This document shows positions 51,794 to 59,944 of a stretch of 64,000 nucleotides of DNA, piece after piece. The position numbers and the translations under genes were made by a program. The stretch is taken from the NCBI GenBank assembly GCA_017430225.1, contig JAFRNK010000029.1, positions 1-64,000 of the forward strand, read 5' to 3'. Under the pieces are notes generated by a model. The model searched no databases. It was not told where the DNA came from and saw only the letters and a program-made list of their open reading frames with translations. The number at the start of each line of letters is the position of its first letter. Positions within the stretch are counted from its first letter, which is position 1. Source of the DNA: Clostridia bacterium (GTDB taxonomy: Bacteria > Bacillota > Clostridia > Christensenellales > Aristaeellaceae).

Positions 51794-52786
51794 TCAGTCC
51801 TTCTCGTCCGTGAGGATGATGCCCAGTCCGATCGGGATATCGGTTTCTTCGGGAATCAGGACAATCGTGGCGGAGGCGTCAGCCTCGTTGGTCAGGACGC
51901 GCTGTACGGTGCACTGGTAATGGGTCTCATGGGGATCGTCGTTGCGGGTATAGTACCAGGTGCCGCCGCGCTTGAAACGTAGGGCGTCATCGGCGCTGAC
52001 GTCCACGCGTAGGCTGATCTGTGTCGCGACGGTGGCGACCGTCTGGTCTTCGTTGACCCTGGTGCCCTCGGCCGCGCTGATTGCGGTGACGATTCCTGCG
52101 GCGGGAACGGTGATTTCCGTATCCTTGCTGGAGGCGGTGGAGAAGAGCCACTGCCCACGCTCGACGATGTCGCCCACGTCGACGCGGAGGCTGAGCAGCA
52201 CACCCTCTCCGGACACGACCAGCGTATCGTGGCTGGTGACGGTGCCCTTGCCGATCAGGCTTGCGGCGGTGAAGGCGGGATCACGGTAGAGGAAGACCGT
52301 CTCGCCAACGTACAGCTCTCCGGCGGTGGTTTCCGCGTCGAAGGCCGCGCCGTTGATCGTGGTGACCCGAGCGACAGCCTTGTGTGTCCCGTCTGCGGTG
52401 CAGCGCACGTAGATCTGTTCGCCGCTGTGGATAAGGGCGTTTTCGGGCGTCTTGGCGTAGTTCTCCGCGGTGCAGGTCAGGGTGTACAGGCTGACCGGGG
52501 CGATCTCCAGCACGGTGCCGTCCGCTTTGTCGCCTGTATCCAGATGGACGGCGGCAACGGTGCCGTCCACCGGCGCGAATACCTTCGTCTCCCGGATCGC
52601 GCCGACGACCTGCCCGGCTGTCACGGTCTGGCCGATTTCCAGATCAAGCGTCGTCAATGTCCCTGATGAGGGAACAGTAATCTCTTCTGAGGCGGAAGCG
52701 GCAACGCTGCCGGCCCAGGTATCCGCAAGTGCTGCTGATGTTGAAAGGAGCGCAATCAGCAGGAACAAGAGCAGTATCTTTTTCAT
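51794..52786 (-). CDS. Secreted HlyD-like adaptor protein (paralogue B)
   Basis: 330 aa. Signal peptide (residues about 3-21, ending ALAD), then a lipoyl/barrel-sandwich-like unit (SSGTLTTLDLEIGQTVTAGQVVG) whose second half is APVDGTVAAVHLDTGD. A beta-barrel region and a second lipoyl-like segment follow (VPAAGIVTAISAAEGTRVN). There is no membrane anchor and no long coiled coil. It closely resembles the paralogue at 54577-55677 in plan. Last gene of the MacAB-like operon, ending in a strong terminator. Confidence 0.8.
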   Translation of the reverse strand: MKKILLLFLLIALLSTSAALADTWAGSVAASASEEITVPSSGTLTTLDLEIGQTVTAGQVVGAIRETKVFAPVDGTVAAVHLDTGDKADGTVLEIAPVSLYTLTCTAENYAKTPENALIHSGEQIYVRCTADGTHKAVARVTTINGAAFDAETTAGELYVGETVFLYRDPAFTAASLIGKGTVTSHDTLVVSGEGVLLSLRVDVGDIVERGQWLFSTASSKDTEITVPAAGIVTAISAAEGTRVNEDQTVATVATQISLRVDVSADDALRFKRGGTWYYTRNDDPHETHYQCTVQRVLTNEADASATIVLIPEETDIPIGLGIILTDEKD

Positions 52787-52793
52787 GTCTGCC

Positions 52794-54536
52794 TCATTTC
52801 TGTAACATGGTCAGGACCCCGTCAGTAACACTGTAATCACGGTCTTCGACGCTCAGGTACAGGCCGTCGTCGGTCAGGGCGAAACGAAAATCGGATGCGA
52901 CAAAACCGTTGGAGCGCTCGCGGCTGTAAGCGCTGCCGGAGAGCGTCATATCCGTCGGGATCAGGACCTCGCCGTCAGCCGTACTGAATGAAAGCGTGCT
53001 CAATCCGGAGCGGGAGAGGGTCTGGAGCGCGTACTGTGTGAAATACCAGACGCCGTCCTCGTCAGAGGTCAGGGTCAGGACGTTTTCGTCCAATGACGCG
53101 TGGAAATCGATTTCACCGCCACGGCTGACTTCAAGCGCCTGGCCGCCCATGCAGAGAATGATCATGGTTTCGCTGTCCAGCTCCAGCGGAACAGTGCCGT
53201 AGACAGTCATATCTCCGGTACCGCTGGCATGGGTGCTGATCAGGGCCTTGCCGGGTATCACGATGAAAGATGAACTGCCGCCTCCTTTGCTGCGTCCGCC
53301 CGGCCTGACCGGGTGATAGGGCGGGAAAGTGGGCCTCGGCGTGCCTGTCGGTTCCGGTTCGCTGGTCGGCTCGGGTTTTGGCGTGGGAGTGACGATGGGT
53401 TCGTCTGTCGGACTGGGCTCAGGCGTCGGGGTGACATCCGGCTCGACGGTCGGTTCAGGTACGGGGGTCGGGGTGACGACAGGTTCGTCAGTTGGTCCCG
53501 GTGCGGGAGTCGGGGTGACGATGGGTTCGTCTGTCGGCGAGGGTTCATCAGTCGGTTCAGGGCTTGGTGTTGGCGAGACGATCGTCAGCTGCAGCTGGAG
53601 CGTGACGGAAGCTCTTTTGTTGCCCTTCAGATAGGAGGTTACCCGTATGGTATACAGGCTGGATACCAGCTCCGTTTTTTCGATGCTGATCGTGTATTCC
53701 GGACCTTTCTGGTGTATACTGGTCTGGCTGCCTTCCATGAAAAAATCATATTCGTCGGCTTTCAGAGCGCATGCCCATCGGATTTTGAGGGGCGAGTCGT
53801 CCCTGATTCTCAGGTGCCAGATATGCTCCTCGTCCTCAGACGCGCCTTCGATCACGACGATCATGTTCGGCACAGGCGTCGCAGTCGGCTCCGGTTCGTC
53901 TGTGGGTGCTGCTGTCGGATCCAGCGCTGTCTCATCTGCAGTGCCGTCTGCGGATTCATCAGGCGCTGCTGCATCGCCGGAAGGCTGATCAATTGGCTCT
54001 GTCGGGATTTCCGTGGGTTCGTCCGCTGATTCTTCTGATACTTGCTGCGCTGTGTCAGATGCCGGTTCGTACGCAGCTGCTGGCTCTTCTGACATAGTAT
54101 CAAGTGCTTCATCAGGCGTGAGATCTGGTACTATTGTTGTTTCTACAGTTGGCGCTTCCATTGTTTCCGGTTCGGCCGTTTCAGGCGTCGGTGCCGGTGT
54201 ATCTTCCGGTTCTTCCGTTGGCTGGGCTGCCATGTTCGGTGCAGCATCCGGTGTTGCAGACGGTTCATCAGCAGTGGACGACGAGTCAGAAGTGGCAGAA
54301 TCTTCTGACGAAACGTCGTTTATGTCTTCTAAAGTGGTGGATTGGATATCTGATAACGTGATATTATCTGATGAAGTGGGTTCAACGGCGCTGTTCGTAT
54401 CGGAAACGAGCTGTTCGCCCGGTGACGGAGCATCCGTTTCCTCACTGATGACAGAGGGCTGAATCCAAATAAAAGCGAGCAGCAGGCAGAGCACGACCGT
54501 GAAAGCCCGCGCTCTGCTTCTGTCATTTCTTAACAT
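52794..54536 (-). CDS. Secreted proline/threonine-rich surface protein with tandem repeats
   Basis: 580 aa. Signal peptide or anchor (about residues 10-30), an acidic Ser/Thr/Glu/Pro-rich region to about 220, a compact beta domain (about 222-318), then a proline-rich spacer (about 320-420) with four 14-residue repeats of the type TDEPIVTPTPAPGP, and a C-terminal beta-rich domain (about 430-580). The spacer resembles wall-spanning linkers. No LPxTG motif. It stands between two adaptor genes in the exporter operon, so it may act outside the cell with them (inference). Confidence 0.82.
   Translation of the reverse strand: MLRNDRSRARAFTVVLCLLLAFIWIQPSVISEETDAPSPGEQLVSDTNSAVEPTSSDNITLSDIQSTTLEDINDVSSEDSATSDSSSTADEPSATPDAAPNMAAQPTEEPEDTPAPTPETAEPETMEAPTVETTIVPDLTPDEALDTMSEEPAAAYEPASDTAQQVSEESADEPTEIPTEPIDQPSGDAAAPDESADGTADETALDPTAAPTDEPEPTATPVPNMIVVIEGASEDEEHIWHLRIRDDSPLKIRWACALKADEYDFFMEGSQTSIHQKGPEYTISIEKTELVSSLYTIRVTSYLKGNKRASVTLQLQLTIVSPTPSPEPTDEPSPTDEPIVTPTPAPGPTDEPVVTPTPVPEPTVEPDVTPTPEPSPTDEPIVTPTPKPEPTSEPEPTGTPRPTFPPYHPVRPGGRSKGGGSSSFIVIPGKALISTHASGTGDMTVYGTVPLELDSETMIILCMGGQALEVSRGGEIDFHASLDENVLTLTSDEDGVWYFTQYALQTLSRSGLSTLSFSTADGEVLIPTDMTLSGSAYSRERSNGFVASDFRFALTDDGLYLSVEDRDYSVTDGVLTMLQK
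53367..53534 (-). repeat. Four tandem 42-bp coding repeats
   Basis: Units at 53493-53534, 53451-53492, 53409-53450 and 53367-53408 encode the 14-residue T[DV]EPxVTPTPxPxP motif. The repeats can change number by slippage. Confidence 0.9.
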
Positions 54537-54576
54537 GGTATCAGCCTCCTGTCCTCACAAATCTTTTGTCAGAATA

Positions 54577-55677
54577 TCAGTCGTTTCTGGCGGGTTCGGC
54601 GTCTTCCGGGTAATCGTTATCCAGGGTGTTCACAACCACGCTCATGCCGAAGTTGACATCGTGGTCCGGCGTAAAGCTGACCAGTACGCGGTATGTCGTT
54701 TCCCCGCTGCCGGTTTCCGCTACGGCGGACACGAGGGTCACGGTGCCGCTGTAGGTCTTGGATTCGTCCGCTTCAAGTTCGATCATCACTTTGTCGCCGA
54801 CTTTGATCTCGCTGCGGCTGTCTTCCGGAACGGCGGCTTCCACGCGCATGCCTTCACGCGGATAGATGACGGCTACGACGCTGCCGCCCTGTACGCTGCT
54901 GCCCTGGCTGGCGCTCAGGCTGCCCACGACGCCGGGGGCTCCTGCCAGAATGTCGGTGCCGGACATGTAATAGCCGTCAAACGTGCCGTCCAGGGTCTCA
55001 AACAGCAGATCACCGCGTTTGACCTTGTCGCCGTCTTTGACCGCGAAGCGGACGATGGATCCGGAACCGCTGACGGCGGTGGGGCTTACGCGGCTGATAG
55101 TGCCGCGGCCGATACGCTTGGTCGCGGTATAGGCCTGGTCACGGTAGACGTCCACAGAATCTCCCGTAATGAAGGTGCCGGACAAAACGCTGATGGTATA
55201 GCTGGTGCCCTCGATCGCGGTGATCGTGCCGGTGCCGACGCGGTCCGCGTTGCTGCGGCACTTGAGATAAACGCTCTCACCGACGTGGACAAACTTGGTG
55301 TCGGTAGCATTGTACGCGTTGTTGGTGGAAGCGGAAACGCTGTATACGGAGTCGCCCTCCAGGTACATAACTGCGCCATAGCGGGTCGTTACCGTCGCGG
55401 CGGAATCGCCCGGCTCACCGAAAATACCGGTGACCGTGCCGTCTTCCTCCGCGTACACCTTGGTGGTCTTCAGGGAATACAGCACGTCGTCCGCGCCGAC
55501 TTCCTGGCCGACTTCCGCCGCGACAGAAGCGACGGTGCCGCCGATGGGGGCATATACTTCGATGGTCTTTCCGGCTGAGACGGTGCCGGTCAGCGTCAGG
55601 CTGTCAGCCAGCGCGGCTGCGGACAGCAGTGACACAGTGCAGAGCAGGCAGAGCGCTGTAATGAGTCGGTTTTTCAT
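54577..55677 (-). CDS. Secreted HlyD-like adaptor protein (paralogue A)
   Basis: 366 aa. Signal peptide (about residues 5-24), barrel-sandwich half-motif APIGGTVASVAAEVGQEV and a second AEEDGTVTGIFGEPGD, then a beta-barrel and a C-terminal membrane-proximal-like domain (MRVEAAVPEDSRSEIKVGDKV). It resembles MacA/HlyD adaptors but has no transmembrane anchor and no coiled-coil hairpin, so it should be released or wall-associated. Follows the permease gene by about 70 nt in the same orientation. Confidence 0.82.
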   Translation of the reverse strand: MKNRLITALCLLCTVSLLSAAALADSLTLTGTVSAGKTIEVYAPIGGTVASVAAEVGQEVGADDVLYSLKTTKVYAEEDGTVTGIFGEPGDSAATVTTRYGAVMYLEGDSVYSVSASTNNAYNATDTKFVHVGESVYLKCRSNADRVGTGTITAIEGTSYTISVLSGTFITGDSVDVYRDQAYTATKRIGRGTISRVSPTAVSGSGSIVRFAVKDGDKVKRGDLLFETLDGTFDGYYMSGTDILAGAPGVVGSLSASQGSSVQGGSVVAVIYPREGMRVEAAVPEDSRSEIKVGDKVMIELEADESKTYSGTVTLVSAVAETGSGETTYRVLVSFTPDHDVNFGMSVVVNTLDNDYPEDAEPARND

Positions 55678-55746
55678 AGGAGATCTCCTTTCAGAATAGG
55701 AATGGAATGACCAGCGTTTATCACATGGGGCGATAACCCCTGATGA

Positions 55747-56958
55747 TCAGATGGATCTGAGCGCGTCGATCGGGTTCAGGCGGCTGGCTTTGCGCGCAGG
55801 CGCCCAGCCGAAGATGATGCCGACCGCGGCCGAGAAGCCCACGCCCAGGGCGATCGCGCCGCCGTTGAGCACGAAGGTGGTACCAAGTACGTGGCACAGG
55901 GCGTATGAAAGGATCAGACCGAAAACGACGCCGAGCAGGCCGCCGAACATCGACAGCAGGAAGGACTCGATCAGGAATTGGATCTGGATCTGCCAGGGAA
56001 TCGCGCCGAGCGCCTTCTTGAGGCCGATCTCTGTTGTGCGCTCGGTGACAGTGGTCAGCATCATGTTCATGATGCCGATGCCGCCAACGACCAGCGCGAT
56101 GGAGGCGATGCCCGCCAGCAGGGTGCTCATCATGCCCAGCATAGTGTTCATGGTCTCCTCGATGGAAGCCATGGAAGTGACCGTGAAGCAGTCGTCCTCG
56201 AAGTCGAAAATCTGGTCCATCAGGTTCTCAATGTCGGTTTTGGCGGCTTCGGAATCCACGCCGTCCGCGAGGTATACGGTAAAACTGTTCACCTCATTGG
56301 AGTTGTTGATGGAAAGTGCGGTGGTGTATGGAATCATGATATTCGGCTTGCCCGAGAAGATGGCCGCGATGCCGCCGCCGGAGTCTTCTTCATAACGGCC
56401 GACCACCAAGAAGGGGAGGCCGGAGACATACAGCGTTTCGCCGACGGGATTGACGCCGAAGAAGAAAGTGTCGACCATCTCCTTGCTGAGGACGCAGACG
56501 TAGGACCTGTTGTCGTCGTCGATGAAATTCAGCGCGCGGCCGTGTTCGATCAGTTCGTCGTTCAGCTGGAAATAATAGGCGTTCTTACCGGAGACGGATA
56601 CGTTGGTTTCGACCGTCTTGCCGTAAGAGACGCGGCCGTTCAGGCTGACGGAGGGGACGATGCCGTCGACGCTCTCCAGCGCCGCGACTTTTGCCAGGTC
56701 GTCCGGATTCATGCCTGTTTTCAGGTCGCTGCCGGTCACCGTCACGGTCAGAGTCCCGACGCCCATGTCGGAGAAGGAAGAGGCGATGGAACCTGAAACG
56801 CCGGAAACGGTCGATATCAGGGTGATGACCGCGGTGACGCCGATCATGATGCCCAGCAGCGTCAGGAAGGAGCGCACCTTGTTCCCGCGGATATTGTCAA
56901 AGGACATGACGATGCATTCGAGGATCATCACGAAAGCCGAACGGATCGATTTAAACAT
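55747..56958 (-). CDS. MacB-like ABC transporter permease
   Basis: 403 aa with the MacB plan: one N-terminal helix (about residues 25-50), a large extracytoplasmic MacB_PCD domain (about 50-270) and three C-terminal helices. The last part has the conserved NMMLTTVTERTTEIGLKKALGA. MacB-type permeases act as mechanotransmitters that drive export from the outer face of the membrane. It overlaps the ATPase gene by 8 nt. With no outer membrane in this organism, substrates such as peptides would go to the medium or wall. Confidence 0.92.
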   Translation of the reverse strand: MFKSIRSAFVMILECIVMSFDNIRGNKVRSFLTLLGIMIGVTAVITLISTVSGVSGSIASSFSDMGVGTLTVTVTGSDLKTGMNPDDLAKVAALESVDGIVPSVSLNGRVSYGKTVETNVSVSGKNAYYFQLNDELIEHGRALNFIDDDNRSYVCVLSKEMVDTFFFGVNPVGETLYVSGLPFLVVGRYEEDSGGGIAAIFSGKPNIMIPYTTALSINNSNEVNSFTVYLADGVDSEAAKTDIENLMDQIFDFEDDCFTVTSMASIEETMNTMLGMMSTLLAGIASIALVVGGIGIMNMMLTTVTERTTEIGLKKALGAIPWQIQIQFLIESFLLSMFGGLLGVVFGLILSYALCHVLGTTFVLNGGAIALGVGFSAAVGIIFGWAPARKASRLNPIDALRSI

Positions 56959-57649
56959 CAGCGTCTCTCCTTCCTTCGGAGATTTCGCCGTCGATGATGT
57001 TTACGACGCGCCGGGCATGTTTGGCGATGTTCATATCGTGCGTGATCATGATGATGGTGCGGTGCTCGTCGTTGAGCTCCTGGAACAGCGCCATGATCTG
57101 CGCGCCGGTTTTCTGGTCCAGCGCGCCGGTCGGCTCGTCGGCGAGCAGGATGGACGGATTGCCTACCAGCGCCCGCGCGATCGCGACGCGCTGCTGCTGG
57201 CCGCCGGAAAGCTGCGTCGGCAGATGGTCCATGCGGTCGCTCAGGCCCACACGTTCCAGCATGGCTTCGGCCCGCCTGCGGCGCTCACGCGGCGGAATGC
57301 CCGCGTAAATCAGCGGCAGCTCCACATTCTTGAGGGCGTTCAGGCGGGGAAGGAGCTGGGAGTTCTGGAAGATGAAGCCGATTTCGCGGCTGCGCAGCTG
57401 CGCGAGCTCGCGTTCATCCAGTTCCTCGACTTCCCGGCCGCGCAGGGTGTATTCGCCGGCGGTGGGCGTGTCCAGGCAGCCGATGATGTTCATCAGGGTG
57501 GATTTGCCGCTGCCGGAAGGCCCGAGCACAGATAGATACTCGCCCTCGTCGATGCTCAGGTTGATCTTTTTCAGGACGTGGACGGGCTCGCCGCCCATGA
57601 TATAGTCCTTGTCGATCCCGCGCATATCAAAGAAAACGTCGTTGGCCAT
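56951..57649 (-). CDS. MacB/LolD-type ABC transporter ATP-binding protein
   Basis: 232 aa. Walker A GPSGSGKST, Q-loop FIFQNSQLLP, signature LSGGQQQR, Walker B ILLADEPTGALD and H-loop MITHDMNIA. The ATPase partner of the permease whose gene it overlaps. I chose ATG 57649, which lies 2 nt after the adaptor stop with GGGGCAACTGAG before it; the longer frame from 57676 would enter the adaptor gene. Confidence 0.94.
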   Translation of the reverse strand: MANDVFFDMRGIDKDYIMGGEPVHVLKKINLSIDEGEYLSVLGPSGSGKSTLMNIIGCLDTPTAGEYTLRGREVEELDERELAQLRSREIGFIFQNSQLLPRLNALKNVELPLIYAGIPPRERRRRAEAMLERVGLSDRMDHLPTQLSGGQQQRVAIARALVGNPSILLADEPTGALDQKTGAQIMALFQELNDEHRTIIMITHDMNIAKHARRVVNIIDGEISEGRRDADV

Positions 57650-57650
57650 C

Positions 57651-58727
57651 TCAGTTGCCCCTCGATCCGGGCGCACGGCTACCGCCGCCGTTCCCGAAGT
57701 TGCCTCCGCCGTAATTGGTATTCCCGCCGCCGAAATTGTTGTTCCGCTGGTTGTTCCGGGTATTGATCTGCTGGCTGCCGAACATATTGCTGAACAGGGC
57801 CGTCAAGGCGCTCGTTTCGTCTGTTTTCGCGACGGCGTAAACGGTTTCGCCGTCCGAGACGCCTTCTTTGATCTCGACGTAGTTGCCGTTGGAGACTCCG
57901 ACCGATACCGGGCTGCGCTGCATTTGTCCGCTTTCGTCCTGCTTGAATACGAACGCGCTGTTGTCCGGCATGGTGCTGATTGCGTCCATTTTGAGGATGA
58001 CCACGTTGTTCGCTTCCTGCTGGGGGATGGTGACGGTGGCCTGCATGCCGGGGTAGACGTTGTTCACGCTCGAGGTGTCGACGTCGATAGTCGTCGTGTA
58101 GTAAGCGACGTTGTTGCCGGTGTAGGAGGCGTAGTCGATGGCGGAGATCGCCGATTCAAACGTGGCGTTGATCGAAGAGACGGTCACGCGGCAGGACTGC
58201 CCGATATCCACGGCGGTAATATTGCTTTCGCCGATGCGGATGGACACGCGCATATGGTCGAAATCGGCAAGTTGGACGAGGGTGTCGTTCGCTTTGACTT
58301 CGTCGCCTTTTTCAAACTCTACTTTGTTGATCTTTCCGTCAAAATCCGCGCTAACGGTCGTGCCGTCGGAAAGACGCATCAGCTTATCGCCTTCCTTGAC
58401 GAGGTCGCCGACTTTGACATAGACTTCGCGGACCTTGGCGGGAGAAGACGCCGTATAGGATTTGTTGTTGATCAGCTGCATGGTGCCGCTGAAGCTGAGC
58501 GAATTGGAGATATTGCCGGTGGTGGCCGTATAGGAATCATACACCACCCGGTATTCGTCCCGGAGGCGCTGATAGCCGATCCACCCGGCGACGCCGAGGA
58601 TGGCGAGAATGATCAGAGAAATAATCAGCCTGCGGATACGCTTGCGGCGGCGCTTGCGCTGCACGGCCTTATCCTTGCGGCTTTCCTGGCTGGTCGAAAC
58701 TGCTCCTGCAGTGGTAACGTCATTCAT
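57651..58727 (-). CDS. Membrane-anchored RND/MacA-type efflux adaptor
   Basis: 358 aa. A basic N-terminus and membrane helix (about residues 35-55, LIISLIILAILGVAGW) are followed by a barrel-sandwich domain (SSPAKVREVYVKVGDLVKEGDKLM then DGKINKVEFEKGDEVKAND), a beta-barrel and an MP-type domain. The C-terminal 35 residues are Gly/Asn-rich (NNNFGGGNTNYGGG). First gene of the operon; GGGAGGG gives proper spacing only to the second ATG (58727). This is the anchored adaptor of the three. Confidence 0.9.
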   Translation of the reverse strand: MNDVTTAGAVSTSQESRKDKAVQRKRRRKRIRRLIISLIILAILGVAGWIGYQRLRDEYRVVYDSYTATTGNISNSLSFSGTMQLINNKSYTASSPAKVREVYVKVGDLVKEGDKLMRLSDGTTVSADFDGKINKVEFEKGDEVKANDTLVQLADFDHMRVSIRIGESNITAVDIGQSCRVTVSSINATFESAISAIDYASYTGNNVAYYTTTIDVDTSSVNNVYPGMQATVTIPQQEANNVVILKMDAISTMPDNSAFVFKQDESGQMQRSPVSVGVSNGNYVEIKEGVSDGETVYAVAKTDETSALTALFSNMFGSQQINTRNNQRNNNFGGGNTNYGGGNFGNGGGSRAPGSRGN

Positions 58728-58808
58728 GTACATACCCTCCCGAGTCGTATTAGTACGGGATACCATTTGAGTATACAGGAAAAAACGTCAAAAAACAGTA
58801 CAGAAATA

Positions 58809-58826
58809 TGAACAATTCGTGAACAA
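58809..58826 (-). promoter_or_regulatory. Direct repeats TTGTTCA, 11-bp period, possible regulator site
   Basis: On the minus strand TTGTTCA-CGAA-TTGTTCA lies about 80-100 bp upstream of the adaptor start. One-turn spacing of direct heptamers is common for response regulators. Confidence 0.35.
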
Positions 58827-58953
58827 AATACCGCTGGCACGAGCCGGTTTAATACATGATAGCACAGGCTTCCGTTATGGTGATTTGAGATTATTAATCT
58901 GCCTGAATTGGTCCAAAGGCAGCAGAATAAGGCGGCATGAATTATCTATCCCG

Positions 58954-58989
58954 AAAAGAAAGCAAGGGCTGTCATTCAACAGCCCCTGC
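58954..58989 (-). terminator. Terminator of the STAS gene
   Basis: On the minus strand GCAGGGGCTGT pairs with ACAGCCCTTGC (one G-U), followed by TTTCTTTT. Confidence 0.82.
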
Positions 58990-59013
58990 ATCATCATAAT
59001 CATTCAGGATTCA

Positions 59014-59310
59014 TTACTCAAAGCGCAGAATATCTTTGAAACCGGTTACTTCAAAAACGCCCATTACCAGTTTCGATGGATTGCGGATCAGGATTCCGCC
59101 TTTGTCGCTCATTGCCTTCTGAGCTTTCAGCATTACGCGCAGACCGGCTGAGGACATGTAATCCAGTTTCGAGAAGTCAAAAATCAGTTCATTGATAGAG
59201 GGAAAGTTTTTCTCCAGAAATGCATCAAGGTCAGGAGATGTGGTTGTATCAAGCCTGCCCTCCAGTGAAACGATCAGAGTTTCATTAATTCTGTTTTCGT
59301 TGATGATCAT
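59014..59310 (-). CDS. STAS-domain protein (anti-sigma factor antagonist-like)
   Basis: 98 aa single STAS domain, like SpoIIAA/RsbV. The phosphorylatable Ser lies in the conserved LDYMSSAGLRVMLKAQ (residues about 50-65). Such proteins bind and release a kinase-type anti-sigma factor in a phosphorylation-dependent way. The upstream gene (59362-59895) is the natural candidate partner. No sigma factor gene is adjacent. Confidence 0.9.
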   Translation of the reverse strand: MIINENRINETLIVSLEGRLDTTTSPDLDAFLEKNFPSINELIFDFSKLDYMSSAGLRVMLKAQKAMSDKGGILIRNPSKLVMGVFEVTGFKDILRFE

Positions 59311-59361
59311 TTGGCATACAGCTCCTTCATCATTATGTCAGTCTTGTTATCGAGAGCATGA

Positions 59362-59895
59362 TTACAGCTGCTTGGTTACGGTCAGGTCAACAATCCCTTT
59401 ACAGATGGAAACGCTCACATTATCTGCCAGGGAGAGCAGCACTGACCGTTCAAATTCGTCCCATTTGGGCGTGGAAATTACATCATCTGTCAGGTCAGCC
59501 GAACGGGAATAATCACTGCTGTTGTAATACATGTCAATGTCCTTGCCTACAGACAAAGCTTGCACGAACACTTCCCTGAGCTTGCCCAGAAAACCTTTAG
59601 CTGCTTCGTTTTCTTTGCTGGTAGTGGATTGGATCAGCTGATTGTATTGGATGTTGCCTAGCTTCTGGTGGACATTCAGATGGAAAGTGAATTTCCCTTC
59701 CTCATTTTCGAGCCAGAATTCGGCATTGTCCACTTCTCCGGTTATACTGCGGAACAGTGAAATCATTTCCTCGGTGATCAGGCATAACTGCAGGCTCTGC
59801 TCTGCAGGCAGACCGGCGGTCATCTGTTCAGTTTCCTGATTTGCGTCGATGAATCCGTTCCCGGACGAATGAATGGAAATTGTTTTGGATTTCAT
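59362..59895 (-). CDS. Uncharacterised protein next to STAS gene, possible degenerate GHKL/anti-sigma-like protein
   Basis: 177 aa, cytoplasmic. Residues about 28-60 (QSLQLCLITEEMISLFRSI) recall the N-box helix of HATPase_c_2 anti-sigma kinases (LALEEALTNAI type), but the key Asn and the later G-boxes are not evident. It ends with VSVSICKGIVDLTVTK. Because it is 51 nt upstream of a STAS gene and in the same orientation, it is a candidate binding partner; the fold is unproven. AAGGAGA precedes the ATG. Confidence 0.6.
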   Translation of the reverse strand: MKSKTISIHSSGNGFIDANQETEQMTAGLPAEQSLQLCLITEEMISLFRSITGEVDNAEFWLENEEGKFTFHLNVHQKLGNIQYNQLIQSTTSKENEAAKGFLGKLREVFVQALSVGKDIDMYYNSSDYSRSADLTDDVISTPKWDEFERSVLLSLADNVSVSICKGIVDLTVTKQL

Positions 59896-59944
59896 TGGTT
59901 ACGTCTCCTTTATATTTATGCGATTGTACCGGACATTATGGAAT

